From assembly GCF_032854445.1 (NCBI RefSeq), contig NC_088306.1:26323764-26387763 (forward strand): a stretch of DNA of 64,000 nucleotides. The letters run 5' to 3'. The notes under the pieces are model-generated. The model had not been told where the DNA came from. It saw nothing but the letters and a program-made list of their open reading frames with translations, and searched no databases. Numbering within the stretch: the stretch's first letter is position 1; the number at the start of each line of letters is the position of its first letter. This document shows, piece by piece, positions 34,673 to 47,640 of this stretch. The stretch is from Liolophura sinensis (Eukaryota > Mollusca > Polyplacophora > Chitonida > Chitonidae). The position numbers were made by a program, and so were the translations under genes.

Positions 34673-37420
34673 ACAAAACCGTCACAAAAACCTAATGCCA
34701 CCAAGATGCCGAAAACAACAAACGCTGGGGAAATGAAAAACAATTTCTCTGTACGAAAATCCGTGACCCAGCGATCGAATGTATATAAGTAGCAATCAAT
34801 CAAATTAGAGACTACAAGGGAATACGTGTGACACGTGACATGACTGTCGCGGTTTGGTCGTTATGAGGAAGTAGTAGGTGCGACTGCGAAGTTCCATATT
34901 ACTCCGCCATAATATTTAAACACATGATTGTTCCAGCTTGACTCACTTTCCTTGCCAGCGTTACAACAAAGGAGTAAATGGTATTGGGTTTTGGGATTGC
35001 TGAACATACTACCGAGATATCCATGCTGGCAATAAATAGCATAACGGCACAATAATGGTTATGTTGTACTGGGAAAATTCAACAAAATACGACAAGTTTC
35101 AATCTTATTGTAATTATATCTCTTTTGCCCAGTGGATTTCAAGTAGCTTTGATTAAGAAGAGGCAACTGTAAACCAAATTAATGCATTCAAAATAGTCAG
35201 TCAAAGTAATACATTAAATAAAGTTACAATTCAATACACATCTTTTAATTTTGATAATTCAGTTAAGATCAACAATATAAACTATATGGAATAGAGATTA
35301 CATAAAAAGAAAAAATTGAGACAGCATGTGCTGATAGCAGTGCAAGGCACTACAATTATTTCCTTGAAACAGCTTTTTTCCTAGGAAACAACGTTACCTT
35401 GTGTGCTTGTAATGATAAAAAAATCCCCAAAGATTCAGTAATTATAACCTATAGTTACTCCACACATCAGGGAAATTCGTGGTGAAGAAGAATTATTTTG
35501 ATTGAATAATTCGAAAGATGACAACTGTATAAGCGCCAGTAATTTTCTAAGTAGCGGTTCTCCCCAATAAGCTTTGTATTTGAGGGCAAAGACTTTTATC
35601 GTGGAATGCTAATTAATCTAGATCGCCTATTTATTCTTATCGGCTCCTGTTTCCGCCTTACGCAGCTTTTACATTCACATTTCATGTTAATTTTGCCAGA
35701 CTTTAAAGAAGTCTTTCACACTTTACAGATCCATTCACAGTTAAACATAATAGATAGAATTTCCACATCAAACGTTTCATCCAAATTACCGTACGTCGGA
35801 TCGATGAACCGGTTTCCGGTTGTCGTTCAACCATCAGTGTTCAGCCTTCTCTGTTGTTTTGGAAACTTCATCGAAAACCAGTCTTGCGATTGCGTTACTA
35901 TGACGGGCTCGCTAACGCGGTCTTAATTCTCTTTGAAAACAGTACAATAATGTTACCTCTAATGCACTGACACAAAGCTTCTGAAATAATTGTATACAGT
36001 CACTAATAAGCCTGCTGGCGTCAACATCTTTTGAACGCACTTTGACAGGCGATGATCTGTTGTGGCCTTGTATAGGATGTTCGGCAGTGACAGAAAAGAC
36101 ACGAGTCCGCGCACCATTAAGCAGACTGTATAATACTAAATGCCCAGCGTCATGATAAACAGCTGATTTTGTTTTACCTTCTCAGAAAGACTTAAATGAA
36201 TTCAGGTCAGTAGTACCCCTGAAACCAGACCAAATAATTTCCGTTGTTAACGTTTAAAATTTTATCTTTTACAAGCAGATAGTGTGATGTGTGGCTTGAA
36301 AGAGATAGTGACGGAAAATGTAATAACGTTATGAATATAGCTTCAACTTTGCTCATTTTTCCGTTATAACATTTACATATACTCTTTAAAATGTATCTTT
36401 GAGTAAAAAAAATAGGTTTGGCACAAATCCACATGGAGTGAATTTGAATGTGGATTTTTTTAAAAGATGTTGCGTATAAGGGGTAGTCCCTTTCAGAACA
36501 CTTTCAAAAGAAAATATTATGATGGAATGTTACATCGTGTCTTACGCCATTCACAATTACATCAAATAATTATGTATACATTTACGATTTTATGCAAATA
36601 TACCAAACTCACTTGTCCAAACCGTCACGCTCACACCACATACAGATTTACTGTTCGACGGCATTTGGTAGTGAGATTTAAAAACATAGATTTATCAGCT
36701 CAAACATGTTCTTAACAAACAAAGAAATGCATATATGGCTTTCAGAATAGGAAATTGGACTAAGAAATATACATTATTATAAACCATATATGGAAAGAAA
36801 AAAAATGTGTGTGATGTTTGTGACGGGAGGTAGTGGGGGTTTTTTGAGTTTTTTTTAATGTTTAAGGACGAACAAAATCTACAGTAGCAATATTTTGGCT
36901 GAATATTCCTCGCAGTATCACCAACGCACTTGTACCTTTCCAAGCACAGTGTCAGTCTCATAGGGCTATAAGGTCATCTCTTCGGCCGTTTAGTCATACC
37001 CATCTTAGCATGACGCCAAGTTGCCATGGTAACACGAGCCGTAGTCATGCATATTTTGTAAGTTTAATCAAATTCTAATAAACTTCCCGCGGTTCGAAGA
37101 AAATTGAATCCTCGCTAAATCACTCGGTTGTCGGTGCTTCGGAATACTTAAAGAGATGCCAGACTCTAAAGCCGATGCCCTGTCTCACTGTACTGAAGAA
37201 TTGTGGGATGTGCCTAGATGCTTCTGAATATAAACTCGTAACTTGAAACAAACCCCTGATGCATGAATTAAGACGGTCGACCTAAAAACAGCACAGATAT
37301 TCTTTCTTAAATCATGGAATTGATATCTTCCAACGTAGATTGCTTTTCTAACATTGGATTTCAAGAATGAAGTAGTACCCAAATCATAATTAGGACCTAT
37401 TTCGAACTGAGGGTTAAAAC
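34673..37420. other. AT-rich non-coding DNA
   Basis: Nothing recognisable over about 2.7 kb. A modestly GC-richer patch at 35800-35930 lies in a featureless 106-codon frame (35606-35926). Confidence 0.5.
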
Positions 37421-37442
37421 GTGGTCGAATTTTTTCGACCAC
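37421..37442. other. Perfect hairpin, 9-bp arms
   Basis: gtggtcgaa, then tttt, then ttcgaccac: a perfect 9-bp inverted repeat with a 4-nt loop. There is no adjacent gene whose terminator it could be; it may be a palindromic binding site or chance. Confidence 0.5.
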
Positions 37443-37859
37443 TCATCATTTTAAGAACTACTGTAAATGGTTCTTTTCAAATAACGCGTGAATAACTATT
37501 TTACCCATAATTTAAACCTTTCTTGGGAAAGATACTGGGCAAATGTGGGTTTCTTTGTACGATTACTTCATCTTGAAACCTGAAGGTCGTCACATGAATG
37601 AGGATTGTTGAGCTCCGAATCGATAAATGCTGTGTGTAAATAACAACTGCCAAGGGCTTTGCGAACTCAGCTGTACTGGGTTCGAATCAATGAGGTATTA
37701 ATTTTTACCTACATATTCTAGTAAACTATTGGGCCGGTATAGAGTTATCAGGTATGAGTCCATATGTTTCTGGTTCAAACCTCGCTATGCTCGTTTTTCT
37801 GTGTGACATTTACACTTCAAGCACCTAAGGTTACAAATAACACCAAAGAGCCCGTTCGA
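37443..37859. other. Non-coding DNA with two B-box-like words
   Basis: gggttcgaatcaa (37678-37690) and ggttcaaacctcg (about 37771) resemble Pol III B boxes. No acceptable A box or stem fold is seen for either, so they may be decayed SINE heads. Confidence 0.5.
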
Positions 37860-38400
37860 ATATAACGACGTGATCTGATTCAACACCGCGCCACTTCCGG
37901 CCTGGTTTACCTTGATATACTTGTCATGGCCTATCTCATCGGCTCGATGACAGGGGGCGCTGTTATAAGGGAGGTAAACGGCGACTCCTGGGGTGAGAAT
38001 AATCACCTTAGCGCCGAGGTAATAAGAGGTGAGAAGGTGATATCCACAGGGTAAGTTGTCAGGGCCAGGCGGGGACATTGATATCTACCAAGATAAGGGC
38101 CCTATACTACACGCTTTGTACACTGCCGATTTGCACCTTGATTACCCGACTGTGTTTAACACCGATAAGCCTTTGTGGTCGTGATCCTTGATATCAATCA
38201 AACCCCTTTACACGCTCTGCGGCACAGGACTATCCCCGCCCAGTTAACACTCGTCCAGGAAATCTCAGACCCTGATCCCTCTGGGATAATCACAGGTGCC
38301 CCTCCCCCTCTCCACCCGGCCTGGTCAAGGCGACCATAGTGCAAGCGTGGTCAAGTTATATGGCCATTATAACGCGAGCCCAAATTAATCACGCGTTCAT
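37860..38400. promoter_or_regulatory. Candidate cis-regulatory element
   Basis: A GC-rich repeat-free island. It holds CAGGGGGCGCTG (37951-37962), matching the 3' part of the CTCF core, and several GATA- and TAAT-type words. Frames on either strand are featureless. Function is inferred from composition. Confidence 0.5.
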
Positions 38401-38599
38401 TCTTTCCATTTGCCGTGTATATTTTTATTGAAGTTTTGTCGAGTTAAAGAGAATGAACAATTGATTAATTCAAAAGCACAAATTACCAAGATTACTTGTG
38501 CAGATGTTTCGATTACTCAGCCTTTTTATGTTCTTTTCCCGTACTTTACCACATCTGTAGTATGTATATGTTTTAAACAGTTAGTAACCTTGAGAGTGT

Positions 38600-38727
38600 G
38601 TGCCTCACTGTATAGCGCATTGAAACTTGACCAGTGAGATCAGTGGATCGAATCCAGATTTCGCTGCGGCTTTACATCAGAAAGTTTCTTAAGCGCCTGG
38701 CGAAGGACGGTACATGGTTTAGTTCAC

Positions 38728-38730
<3 letters not shown>
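38600..38730 (+). repeat. SINE-like relic (family B head and body)
   Basis: A B-box-like ggatcgaatcc (38645-38655) is followed by 'agaaagtttcttaagcgcct' and 'ggcgaaggacggtacatggt', which parallel the family B middle section. No tail is present; the fragment ends in a TA microsatellite. Confidence 0.5.

Positions 38731-38768
<38 letters not shown>
38731..38768. repeat. (TA)n microsatellite
   Basis: A pure TA run directly after the SINE-like relic, as often seen at SINE 3' ends. Confidence 0.5.
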
Positions 38769-38769
<1 letters not shown>

Positions 38770-39364
38770 GATAAAATTTTAAAATCGCATTCATATTTAT
38801 ATAAAATCGCATATTATAATTTATAAAACTGTGCATATATAGCAAAATCTGATAGCATATACATGTTAAATTGAAAAGGCTATATGACCACTGTAGTAGA
38901 CATGTTTTCTATAAAACACCAATGTTTTGGAGAAAACGTTGGAAATGATTGACTGAAAACAGCAATGTTATAAAAAGGACGCCATCCTATGTTATAGAAA
39001 AAACATGTATAGTACCACTTTATATACACGTAACGCGTTTATGGATAAAACGTCTGTGCTCAAATAAAAAGAAGCAAGGCGTTTGGAAATTAATGAGTGT
39101 GTTTTTGTAAATACATGTCATGCGTCGTTAATATTTGCAGGATATGTATATACAAAACTATTTTTATGGTATAAGCCAATAGCCTTTAAATATTTTATCA
39201 CAGAATCATCAGCAACGCTCTCAACTAATTGATGTATAGAACTGGCATCATAGAACTTTAGTAATGGTCCATACAGTCAACTATGGAACACGTTTGACGC
39301 GTGTAATGTCCTATATAGTCAACTAATAGGCTGACATGTTTCCATCATCACATATGACCCACTC
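38769..39364. other. AT-rich non-coding DNA
   Basis: Nothing recognisable. Confidence 0.5.
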
Positions 39365-39511
39365 TAGGTCTATACCTAGTTGGTATCCGAACCTGTGACC
39401 TGGTAGTAGGTGTCCCCCGGGCTCTGTCCGGTTTCCTCTCATCATAATGCTGGCAAACGGCGTACAAGTGAAATATTCATGAGAACGATGTAAACCACCA
39501 ATGAAATAAAT
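39365..39511 (+). mobile_element. SINE copy, diverged
   Basis: 'ggtatccgaacctgtgacct' (B-box-like), 'cccgggctctgtccggtttc', 'ctctcatcataatgctggca' and 'gtacaagtgaaatattcatg' then 'aaccaccaatgaaataaata' follow the SINE order. Confidence 0.5.
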
Positions 39512-41829
39512 ACAGGAGTTGGTATTCGTATTGTTGTTTTTTGAGGAGACGAAAAAACATCATAGGTAAAGATAGAATCTTAGATCCCATGCATAGGAAC
39601 ATAGGGGCATGACAAATCCCCTGACGAGACGACACAGTCGAGTCGAGGAGAGCAGGACTGGAGATTTAATTGGCCTAGGGTCTTCGGCGATATGCAGATG
39701 CCTCACACTAATCAGTGGGCAAGACAAAAATACCGAACCACATCAAACAACCTTAAAAACTAGTGCTGCCTGACAATGAATACATGGACATTTTCCTCCC
39801 CTTGCCACTGATTCCACACTGACGCTGCTTACTGATTTTGCTTACAATTCTTCTTTTCAAAGGAAATAGTAGAAGTCTTATATTTTGACCCAAATATAGT
39901 TTTAAACAATTTTATTCATTTAATTCGACGTATTTATTATGTTTCAGAACAGACTCGAGCGTGCAAATAGCTGCGTTTCAACTGTCAAAGCTAACTGGGA
40001 ACTATAGTATTTTATTGGCACGTGGTACTCTAAACAACAAAATAGGAGATTGGAAGATATAACTTCGCGTGCTAGCTTTATCTCAATGCAGCAACGCGTC
40101 TCGCGATATGTTTGGGGAGGAGGGGGTTGCTTCTGTTTAAAATAATAAAAACAAAAAAATTTCTCAATTTTTTGTTGGCCGCTCGATGTGAACGTTCTTG
40201 GTAATTTTCTTAGCTGTGCGGCATGTGATAGGATTTGAAATATGGCATATCTGAGCAATGTTCAGTCGTAGTTAAGGCTAATTTTATCTGTTATGACTGA
40301 GATACATTTACCAAGACTCCAACAACGCCAGCGACTGGTGACTCCTGTTGGTCTGCATCACTGAAGTAACTTTATCCCTACAGAACGTGACTCCATCGAC
40401 TGATGATGAGAACAAGGGGTCAGTGGTCGCCTATCGCAGTATCACTTGAAAACACTTGAATTCGTGTAAAAACTCTTTGAAGACAACGCACATGGAGTGA
40501 TTAAAAGCTACTTTATGGCAAAGCCAAAGCCGTGAATCTTTTGATAGCGTACAAAGGCCTCAATTTTCGTGAAGAGCTTTAAATATCTTGAGAACAGTGC
40601 GCGCTTTATGATGCTCAAGAGAATGCTGATGTCCGATCGGTGCTCTTGTTGAAAAAGAGTCTTCTAGCCCGAGGGAGAAAGACGGGACCCATATAGCCTT
40701 GTCGAACTGATGTCCACAAAGCCTACAGAGCTGTTTTGTGACTGTGTTGATTTTATTGCAGGCGTTCGACGAAAAGTGTTGTGGTGTATTTGATACTATA
40801 GACAGGTTAAAGCTGTCCCGTCCAACAATGGACACAAGAGATCGCTTGGATGTTCAAGTCTTTTATAGGCCTACGAGTCAGCTCTATATTCTTTCAAGCG
40901 CAACGGCTTAAAAGCTACAAAAAAGGAGGGTATTAAAATGTTTATACAGTTCAAAGCTCTATAAAACTTCCACGAGAAAAATGATTCATTTAATCTGACG
41001 CTTCATATGTTCCCGGGAACATCATTTATCACGGTCGTATGTAAGGGTTCTCGTCAATCAGGTTGGAAACTGAAGCCGACCTTAATTATACGTTGTCACC
41101 CGGACCTATTTGAGGGGTTTTGCTACTCTCAGGTTTTGGATGGAATTCAATTCCCATATAGACAATGGTAAAAGGAGCGACATCTCGTCATTTTCTTTCT
41201 GGGGTGACGGTTTGCCTTTATACCTCTGGCCAGTTACACGAGTGAAGGAGTACGAGGGGTGGAAAGTATTGGTTGGGGGAGGGGGGGGGGAGTGGCAGGG
41301 GTTAATGGCACTTGTGATATTACCCGCTAAATCCGACGCGTCGACAACAACATGACATGCAATGTGGATTTTCCCAAAGCCACCGTTTGGCAACAACTGT
41401 TTTCATTTGCTTATAATGACATATAACATACCGTGAGTTTTTAAATAATTCTTCACAAATTTGTCCCAGGATCTCTGATACACCTGTCTGGCATTAATCG
41501 ATCTAGAAGGCTAGTTTAAGTATTACTAAAATCGACGCTTCTGTCACAAATATTCAAGTAAGCCTCGACATACATATTACACTGAGACCGTTTATAATTT
41601 TAGCTTCACAGGTAGAGTTTGTTTTACCATTCATGCAAACGCAAACGTTTATATGCCTAACTGTATAGCCGAAAGAAAAAACTTAAGTCGTATAGATTTC
41701 AGCTTTCGTGACGTAAAAATATCTGCAAAGCTTACGTCTAGTTCATTTCTTCCACACACACATACATTCCTCAGGTAGTGATTATTGACTCGACAATGTC
41801 CAGCTGTACGTCTCAGTCAGAGCTAATGC
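39512..41829. other. Non-coding DNA
   Basis: No gene is recognised. The part at 41040-41400 is GC-richer and holds a G run (about 41276-41290) with antisense-overlapping frames lacking domains. The minus frame 40560-40835 is likewise featureless. Confidence 0.5.
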
Positions 41830-41890
41830 TGATGAATGAATGACTACTGCTTTACGCCTTAATGGTAATATCTTAGCCATATTGTGGTGA
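41830..41890 (+). repeat. Possible SINE-like relic
   Basis: 'gatgaatgaatgactactgc', 'tttacgccttaatggtaata' and 'tcttagccatattgtggtga' resemble the start of a SINE type common in molluscs. It is short and isolated, so weak. Confidence 0.5.
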
Positions 41891-42699
41891 TCAAGACTTA
41901 ACACTGCGTGTGGTGTACATGGAAATCTTGGAAAATTTTTATCTACAGGCAACTTTTCGTCTTGACGGGCATATATTAGACAGCATTAGAGTGCATGGCA
42001 GTTTTTGTAGTGTAAAAGTCTTCAATCTTTGTAAATCTACGCGCAAATGTTTCCAGCCATGGAGGAACGGCAACCATTTCCAAACACTTACATACTTTAG
42101 TTCGTGCATTGTTGGTCGGCTTTGGCATTTGCTTCTTAAAACAGCCTACAATTTAAATCTCAAAAATATTCACCTTTGACACTTTTGTTCGTTTAAATTT
42201 CCTCTGTATTGTCTCTTTATGATATTTACCCCAAAAAAGTACATCGCATTTGCACTACAGATTTGCTTCAAATATAAACATGTGTACCAAATATTTTTCG
42301 ACGTTTAACACCTATATTAAAACCATCATTTTAAATTTCGGTAATATATTCTGCTTTAAGACCTTGCCTTTAAGATCCTGGTTTCCTCCATTAAAATCAA
42401 TACAACCATGCTTAATTGATATTTGCCACAAAATACCATATATATATATAAATATATATTGTATATTGACTATTACCTTTGCCTCATCTTTTTGTGTACC
42501 AAATATTTTTAAATGTTAATCTCTCCATTTAAATCACAGTACACTCGGCCCTCTTGAAGTTTAAATGTAGCAAAACTAGATAGAATCTCTGCATATACAA
42601 AAGAAAAGACACAGCCGGGATTTCTACCGCCGTCATATTGTTATGCCTTGAGTAACGCACCACTACCCACACCTCCATCCCTTGGCATCACCTCCGGGC
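41891..42699. other. AT-rich non-coding DNA
   Basis: No gene or repeat is recognised; the frames at 41910-42179 and 42250-42519 are featureless. Confidence 0.5.
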
Positions 42700-42815
42700 C
42701 CGTCCCACGGAACATACCCGCAGCTTACCTACGGCGGACACGGATGCCTCTTTTCACGTGCCCAGCAGTTGAACCCACGGGAGACGGCCTTAATACGTTT
42801 AACCGTTGAGCCCTG
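42700..42815 (-). repeat. tRNA-derived SINE head (minus strand)
   Basis: On the minus strand GGGCTCAACGGTTAAACG (from 42813) fits a Pol III A box, and GGGTTCAACTGC (+ 42765-42776) fits a B box, at tRNA-like spacing. A canonical tRNA fold is not evident, so this is a SINE head or tRNA pseudogene. Confidence 0.5.
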
Positions 42816-43939
42816 GACAAAGCGACGAGTCCCTGATGACTTGTGTCTTTTCTTGACTGATGGGTTTAGTTCGACTCAATAGAGAACTCAAACGTTAAGC
42901 ACAACGGCGATTTAGACTTCAGTAAATCAGGCAGCGATTGTGTAACCGAGGCACGAGTGAATAGCATTAGTCAATTTATTTTCGAAAAGGTGAAACGAAG
43001 ACGACAGCTCTCATGTTCAACTACCCAAGGACAAACATCTTGGCCTTATCTAAAATTAATCCTTTCACAATCCCGTCCCCAGGCAGAAATTTTCTTTTCA
43101 ACGCGCGAGTTTTTCCTACAAAAGGTACATACTGCGAGGTATTAAATACTGGAATACAACGAAAACATCGTGCCATCGCCGTGATATATCTATGATTGGA
43201 GTTATAACCTTTAGCGAAGAAAGGCTGTGATATTATAAGGTGAAAATATGAACTCAGTATATAGTACTGACAACGTAACTAAGACACACCTGGTCGGCAC
43301 GTTAATACTAAACTAACCGTAAAGCCTCTAAATTTGGAACGTAGCCCCTTGGTCCCGGTAGTTCAAAGCTATTGTTTGGCTATGTAATAACATGACGTGA
43401 TACCAGTATTAGCTAATGCACTTTCGGACAACCGAGCCCGGGACTTTAAAGCAGCATAAGTATAATGTTTAAAATAGGGAACAAAAATTTTTACATTTCA
43501 AACTTTACAAATTCAACAGTGTGAACATTGCTTGTACGACAAAAACTAAATAAAGAAATTAGAAGAATGTAGCCCTAAAGTTTCAAAAGGGAAGGAATTT
43601 AACTAACATTTTCTTCTTGAGCATCGAAGCCCAAAACTTCAGTGCGGCATCTATCGTTGGATTAAGCCTCGGGCTTTTAACACATTTTGATCAGTAATTA
43701 AAAAACTAAAATTAGTCTTTAGACGGTGTAAATTGTAAACAGATTTCATAGTAACAATTGATCTATAGATGAGCAGTATCATGTTTGGGCCAAATTTCGC
43801 TTTGTCAGAAATGTGCTCTAGATTGAAAGCAATTTGTAGAAAGATGTTATAAACTTGCTTGGAAAATTTTTCAAAATGCTCTGTGAATCTCTCACGGGAC
43901 TTGATTTATTTATTTATTTGATTATTTACTTGTCAATAA
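42816..43939. other. Non-coding DNA
   Basis: No gene is recognised; the open frames at 42957-43195 are featureless. Confidence 0.5.
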
Positions 43940-44405
43940 ATATGTATGTTAGTGTTGTACTACCACTAACAAAAGCTCCATATATTTCAGGCCACACGAC
44001 ATACTCTATACTGACGCCACCACATGGCTGAGATATTGCCAATGTGTCATTTAGCCCAATCATTCAGTTGGTTTATTCTAAACATCTTCATACCGTCGCT
44101 TTAAATTCAAGATATAACATTTGCATTTTCCTGAGATCTTCTTACCACTTTTTCTCACGGTGGCACTCGTGATTTTCACTTCGAAATCCATTTAGACTAA
44201 TTTTCAGAGGCTTAACACGCAGTGAAGCAAAAAAGCTCTGCCCCTCTTGGAGACAAGAATTCTGACTGTCATTGCACTTACAGGACAATAGTTACCGATA
44301 CGTTCTGCACGCAGTTGTCAGCTGAAGCAGCATTGCAACAGAGGACAATTAATTTTTTTTTTGCTTGTTTGATGTTTTATATTGTCCTCAAGAATATTTC
44401 AGCAT
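43940..44405. mobile_element. Composite repeat, copy 1 (with SINE tail on its right)
   Basis: About 460 bp closely matching 54222-54656. Shared blocks include 'aggccacacgacatactcta', 'gacgccaccacatggctgag', 'aatcattcagttggtttatt', 'cactttttctcacggtggca' and 'gcattgcaacagaggacaat'. The right end (about 44345-44403) is the tail of a minus-strand SINE ('gcttgtttgatgttttatat'). This copy holds about 28 bp absent from copy 2. No terminal inverted repeats or ORF identify its class. Confidence 0.5.
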
Positions 44406-44629
44406 TACAGAGGACATTGAGGAAACTATCCAATGACGTTTTAATACCATACATTTGTTCGTTTATGAGAGTCATGATAACTGTGAAGACTTCCAGTGTT
44501 TAGCGGAACTTTGTTTCCAAGAGCAAATATTGTTTGATATATTTTTGAATTTATAGTCGTATTTGTATTGTGAACGAATAATGTCAGATATGGTTCTGAT
44601 ATTTATCACAATTAACTTAGCCTGGAACA
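44406..44629. other. Non-coding spacer
   Basis: Nothing recognisable. Confidence 0.5.
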
Positions 44630-44765
44630 ATACAACACAATACATGTATTTACATCATACAGAGAGTAAAACCAGAACAGCGGCCACAGCCTGATACTTG
44701 ACAAATGGTCACAATTAACCTGTAGAATGTGGCCTCTTGTCGTTTTACCACGGTTAGGATAGTCT
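44630..44765 (-). repeat. Interspersed repeat R1, copy 2
   Basis: Reverse-complement match to 10780-10910: on the minus strand 'aaacgacaagaggccacatt', 'tgtgaccatttgtcaagtat', 'ctgtggccgctgttctggtt' and 'ttactctctgtatgatgt' occur in order. This is the least decayed-looking copy. Confidence 0.5.
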
Positions 44766-46539
44766 ATATAACTGTTCGTGTAAATGTTGAAATAGTAGCA
44801 AACTACAGCCTCTGTCCCCCTCTGCGTCATCATAATGGCTAAAGCAGAATTAGATGAATCAATTGATTGTTACCTGCAAATTTATTTGATGTCACTGGTC
44901 TAGAATTACTCAAACATCTTTGTTTTCATCACATTTATAAACAATAACATGAAAACATTGCACCGGAACCGAGCTTTGAGGATGCTCATACAGTTGATCA
45001 GCAGAGTCTTGCAGGGTTTATGCAGGAATACACTACGAAAAATGCTGTTTAGACTGAATCACTGATAGCCCTCCGACATCGCCTTCGCTTCAATACAAAA
45101 TTCCTTAAGAAATGCTTTTTATTTTGTGTATTTTATTACTTACAATTTATATTCTAGCATGGTACACGGTTTGAATACTGATTTCACTCATTCGCCTAGA
45201 ACATATATCTGGCCTTCTTTCCTACCTCATTCAAAAGATCGGACTGCTTCTCTTTGTGTGATTCCGTCCTATTTTCGTACTTTATATTCCTTCTTAGTTC
45301 TTTGGTAGTTTGTGTCAAACATCGTTTTGGGAATTAGCTGTGCGACCTGTAACATCCATCTTGGTTGGCGGCTGGTATACGAATGTCTGTTTCGACGGAT
45401 AGATTTGTGGTTTAAATTGGGTTCAAATTGGTATCGTAACAGGATGCAGGAGAGCGTTTTGTTCGCACGTACGATTCATGAACATATCAGAGATAAGATT
45501 AAAAACCTGTCATACCGTACGTACAAAAACACTATAGCCTTTATACGATATATATACTTTTATACGTGGTGTGTAACTAATATTCTGCTTGAACATCTTC
45601 ATTATTAAATTTCTTTTTAATTAAGTTTTATCTATTCTGTTGCTCGTATTATTACAAAATTAATACAGCCATGCGTATATGATGTTTACCACAAGAAAAT
45701 AACAGTGTTTGCACATAGTTTGTCAAAGTACATTGCACATGTAAATGTCTATGAAGAAGTGCTAATTTAATCCAATACTTCCAATCACATCTTCACTCTG
45801 TTTGATCATTTTGTTTAGGTACCGGGTGTATATTATGAGATCAAGGATAGAAGAAATATCCATTAATGATGATTTTGTTTTTGTTTAAAATATATGTATC
45901 GAAATATATGTATAAGCATATATATATTTCACCTACATTATACATTACATAAAGATTCAATGGGGTCTTCGTTTATTTAGAAAAACAGCAATGGGAAAAG
46001 TTTTGCATATACATGTATATTTAACATCTTCTTTTCAGTGTTTGTTGTAAAAGAAAGTTTAAACGCACTGCGTGCATCAATAAAACGTTTTTGTTTTCGC
46101 TTGCTTCTTAGGTTTACTGCATTAATTCATGCATTGTGTTTCAATTACCTCCATGCCTTTCTTGGGAGTGATTACCAGCTGATAATTAAGGCGCTGGTTT
46201 TGCTAATGATTCTGTTTGGCCGTCATCATTTGCATTTGTTTTGTGATGACTTTTGACGCAATAGGAAGTGTGCCATTGAATGGGTAACAGAGAGTGGCAT
46301 AACCCTGACGACACAGATCACAGTAACTAGTGGAGATAAATGTAAGGAATGGTTTGTTCTAGACAGTGATAAATCACCCGGGTAATTGCAGTTCTTCTCC
46401 TAAACTACGAGCCAATGAGTGTAAACAGAAGGGTATGTTTATCCCTGCTTTGTGTGTTTTTTACCCGAGCATCGTTGACGTCTATAATTTATTCATCAGT
46501 CTTGTTTGCCCTTTTTATTTCCTTCATAAATGCTGGCGT
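44766..46539. other. AT-rich non-coding DNA
   Basis: No gene is recognised; the frames at 45126-45308, 45312-45608 and 46038-46256 have no domain. Confidence 0.5.
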
Positions 46540-46920
46540 TCAGCGGGGAAGAATCAGGCCTTCGACAGCAGCGCTGAAACTACCGCAATTTTCCCCCCTC
46601 ATAATAAGTCGGAAAATGGAAGGCAATGACGGCGGAAACATTCTCCACTCCACGGGACGTGGCGTCCCGTCGCGCATACGAGGAGAGCTGGAATAGCTAA
46701 ATTCTGATTGGAGACGACAGATCGACGGGAGTCCGCCAAATCAAGATGGATGCTAAGCGGTGTTGGGAGGTTTGCAGCACGTGATTTTCCTCGGGCTATT
46801 TTCTTAGGGCTCTTTGATGGCCAGAAAGTGAAAGAGACGAGACATTCTTCGTATGGCGTTAGACTTTGTCGATGGGATCCAACAGTGTCTAAAATCCTAT
46901 CAAATTACCTATTCCGTTAA
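46540..46920. promoter_or_regulatory. Candidate cis-regulatory element with GC hairpin
   Basis: A GC- and CpG-rich repeat-free island. It includes a perfect hairpin acgggacg-tgg-cgtcccgt (46652-46670), a gcacgtgatt E-box context (about 46779) and ttaattacc at its right edge. Overlapping frames (46366-46629, 46415-46696, 46708-46920) show no domain. Confidence 0.5.
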
Positions 46921-47514
46921 TTACCTCTTTGTTTTTAAAGGTGTCCGTCTGCAGCCTAACAACAGTGGGTCTGACACGTGACCCATTCTTGTGTGCTGTC
47001 TCAGAAAATAAACGTCTTTAAAGTATGGTAATCGAGCTTTCGCAATTAAAACTCAAAGCGCTCCTACCACGATGTCTTCTGATCTTCTATAGTCATTCGA
47101 CATATATTCCAATCATTTCTGTGTATATCAAGGTGTTGGGGTTTAATTTAAATTCCATCGGGTTATGACACAAATTTGCGCCCAATTTAAATCGCAAAGC
47201 CTCTGTTTTTGTGTTACAGAGAAGGTGATGGTGGAGGGTCGTAGCTGTAGCAGTAAAACGTCAAGTCTTTTCTGTTGTAAATATGTATAGACCAGAAATC
47301 TGCTGGTGAACTAAACATTCCCAACATCTAGACCCTTTGCATTGTTTTAATGTTTTGTTTTTTTCAAATGTGATGATAACACAGCACTGTGAGTAATTGC
47401 AGACCAATCACGTATTATAAATTACTGGAAACATCACTGCACGTTTTTACCTAATTCTGCATAAGTCATGCTGATATCGAGAGTGAAATGTGCTAGTATT
47501 TAGGCATTACAAAA
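46921..47514. other. Non-coding DNA
   Basis: Nothing recognisable. Confidence 0.5.
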
Positions 47515-47640
47515 AACTCTGACTGTGGTAAATTGACAAGAGGCCTTTTTTTCTGAGTTTGCTAACTACCACACAGTCGTCTCTGCTCTGATTTTACACT
47601 CGATGCTGTGAGCCTGTAGTATAATATTTTATACCACTTG
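47515..47640 (+). repeat. Interspersed repeat R1, copy 3
   Basis: 'aaattgacaagaggcctttt', 'gctaactaccacacagtcgt', 'ctctgctctgattttacact' and 'gctgtgagcctgtag' parallel the other R1 copies in order. Confidence 0.5.

Noticed and set aside
34271-34792. 173-codon plus frame
   Set aside because: It repeats the translated 29-bp minisatellite unit in alternating frames; no independent protein signal.
37678-37790. Two B-box-like words (gggttcgaatc, ggttcaaacc)
   Set aside because: No matching A box or cloverleaf; too weak to call tRNA genes.
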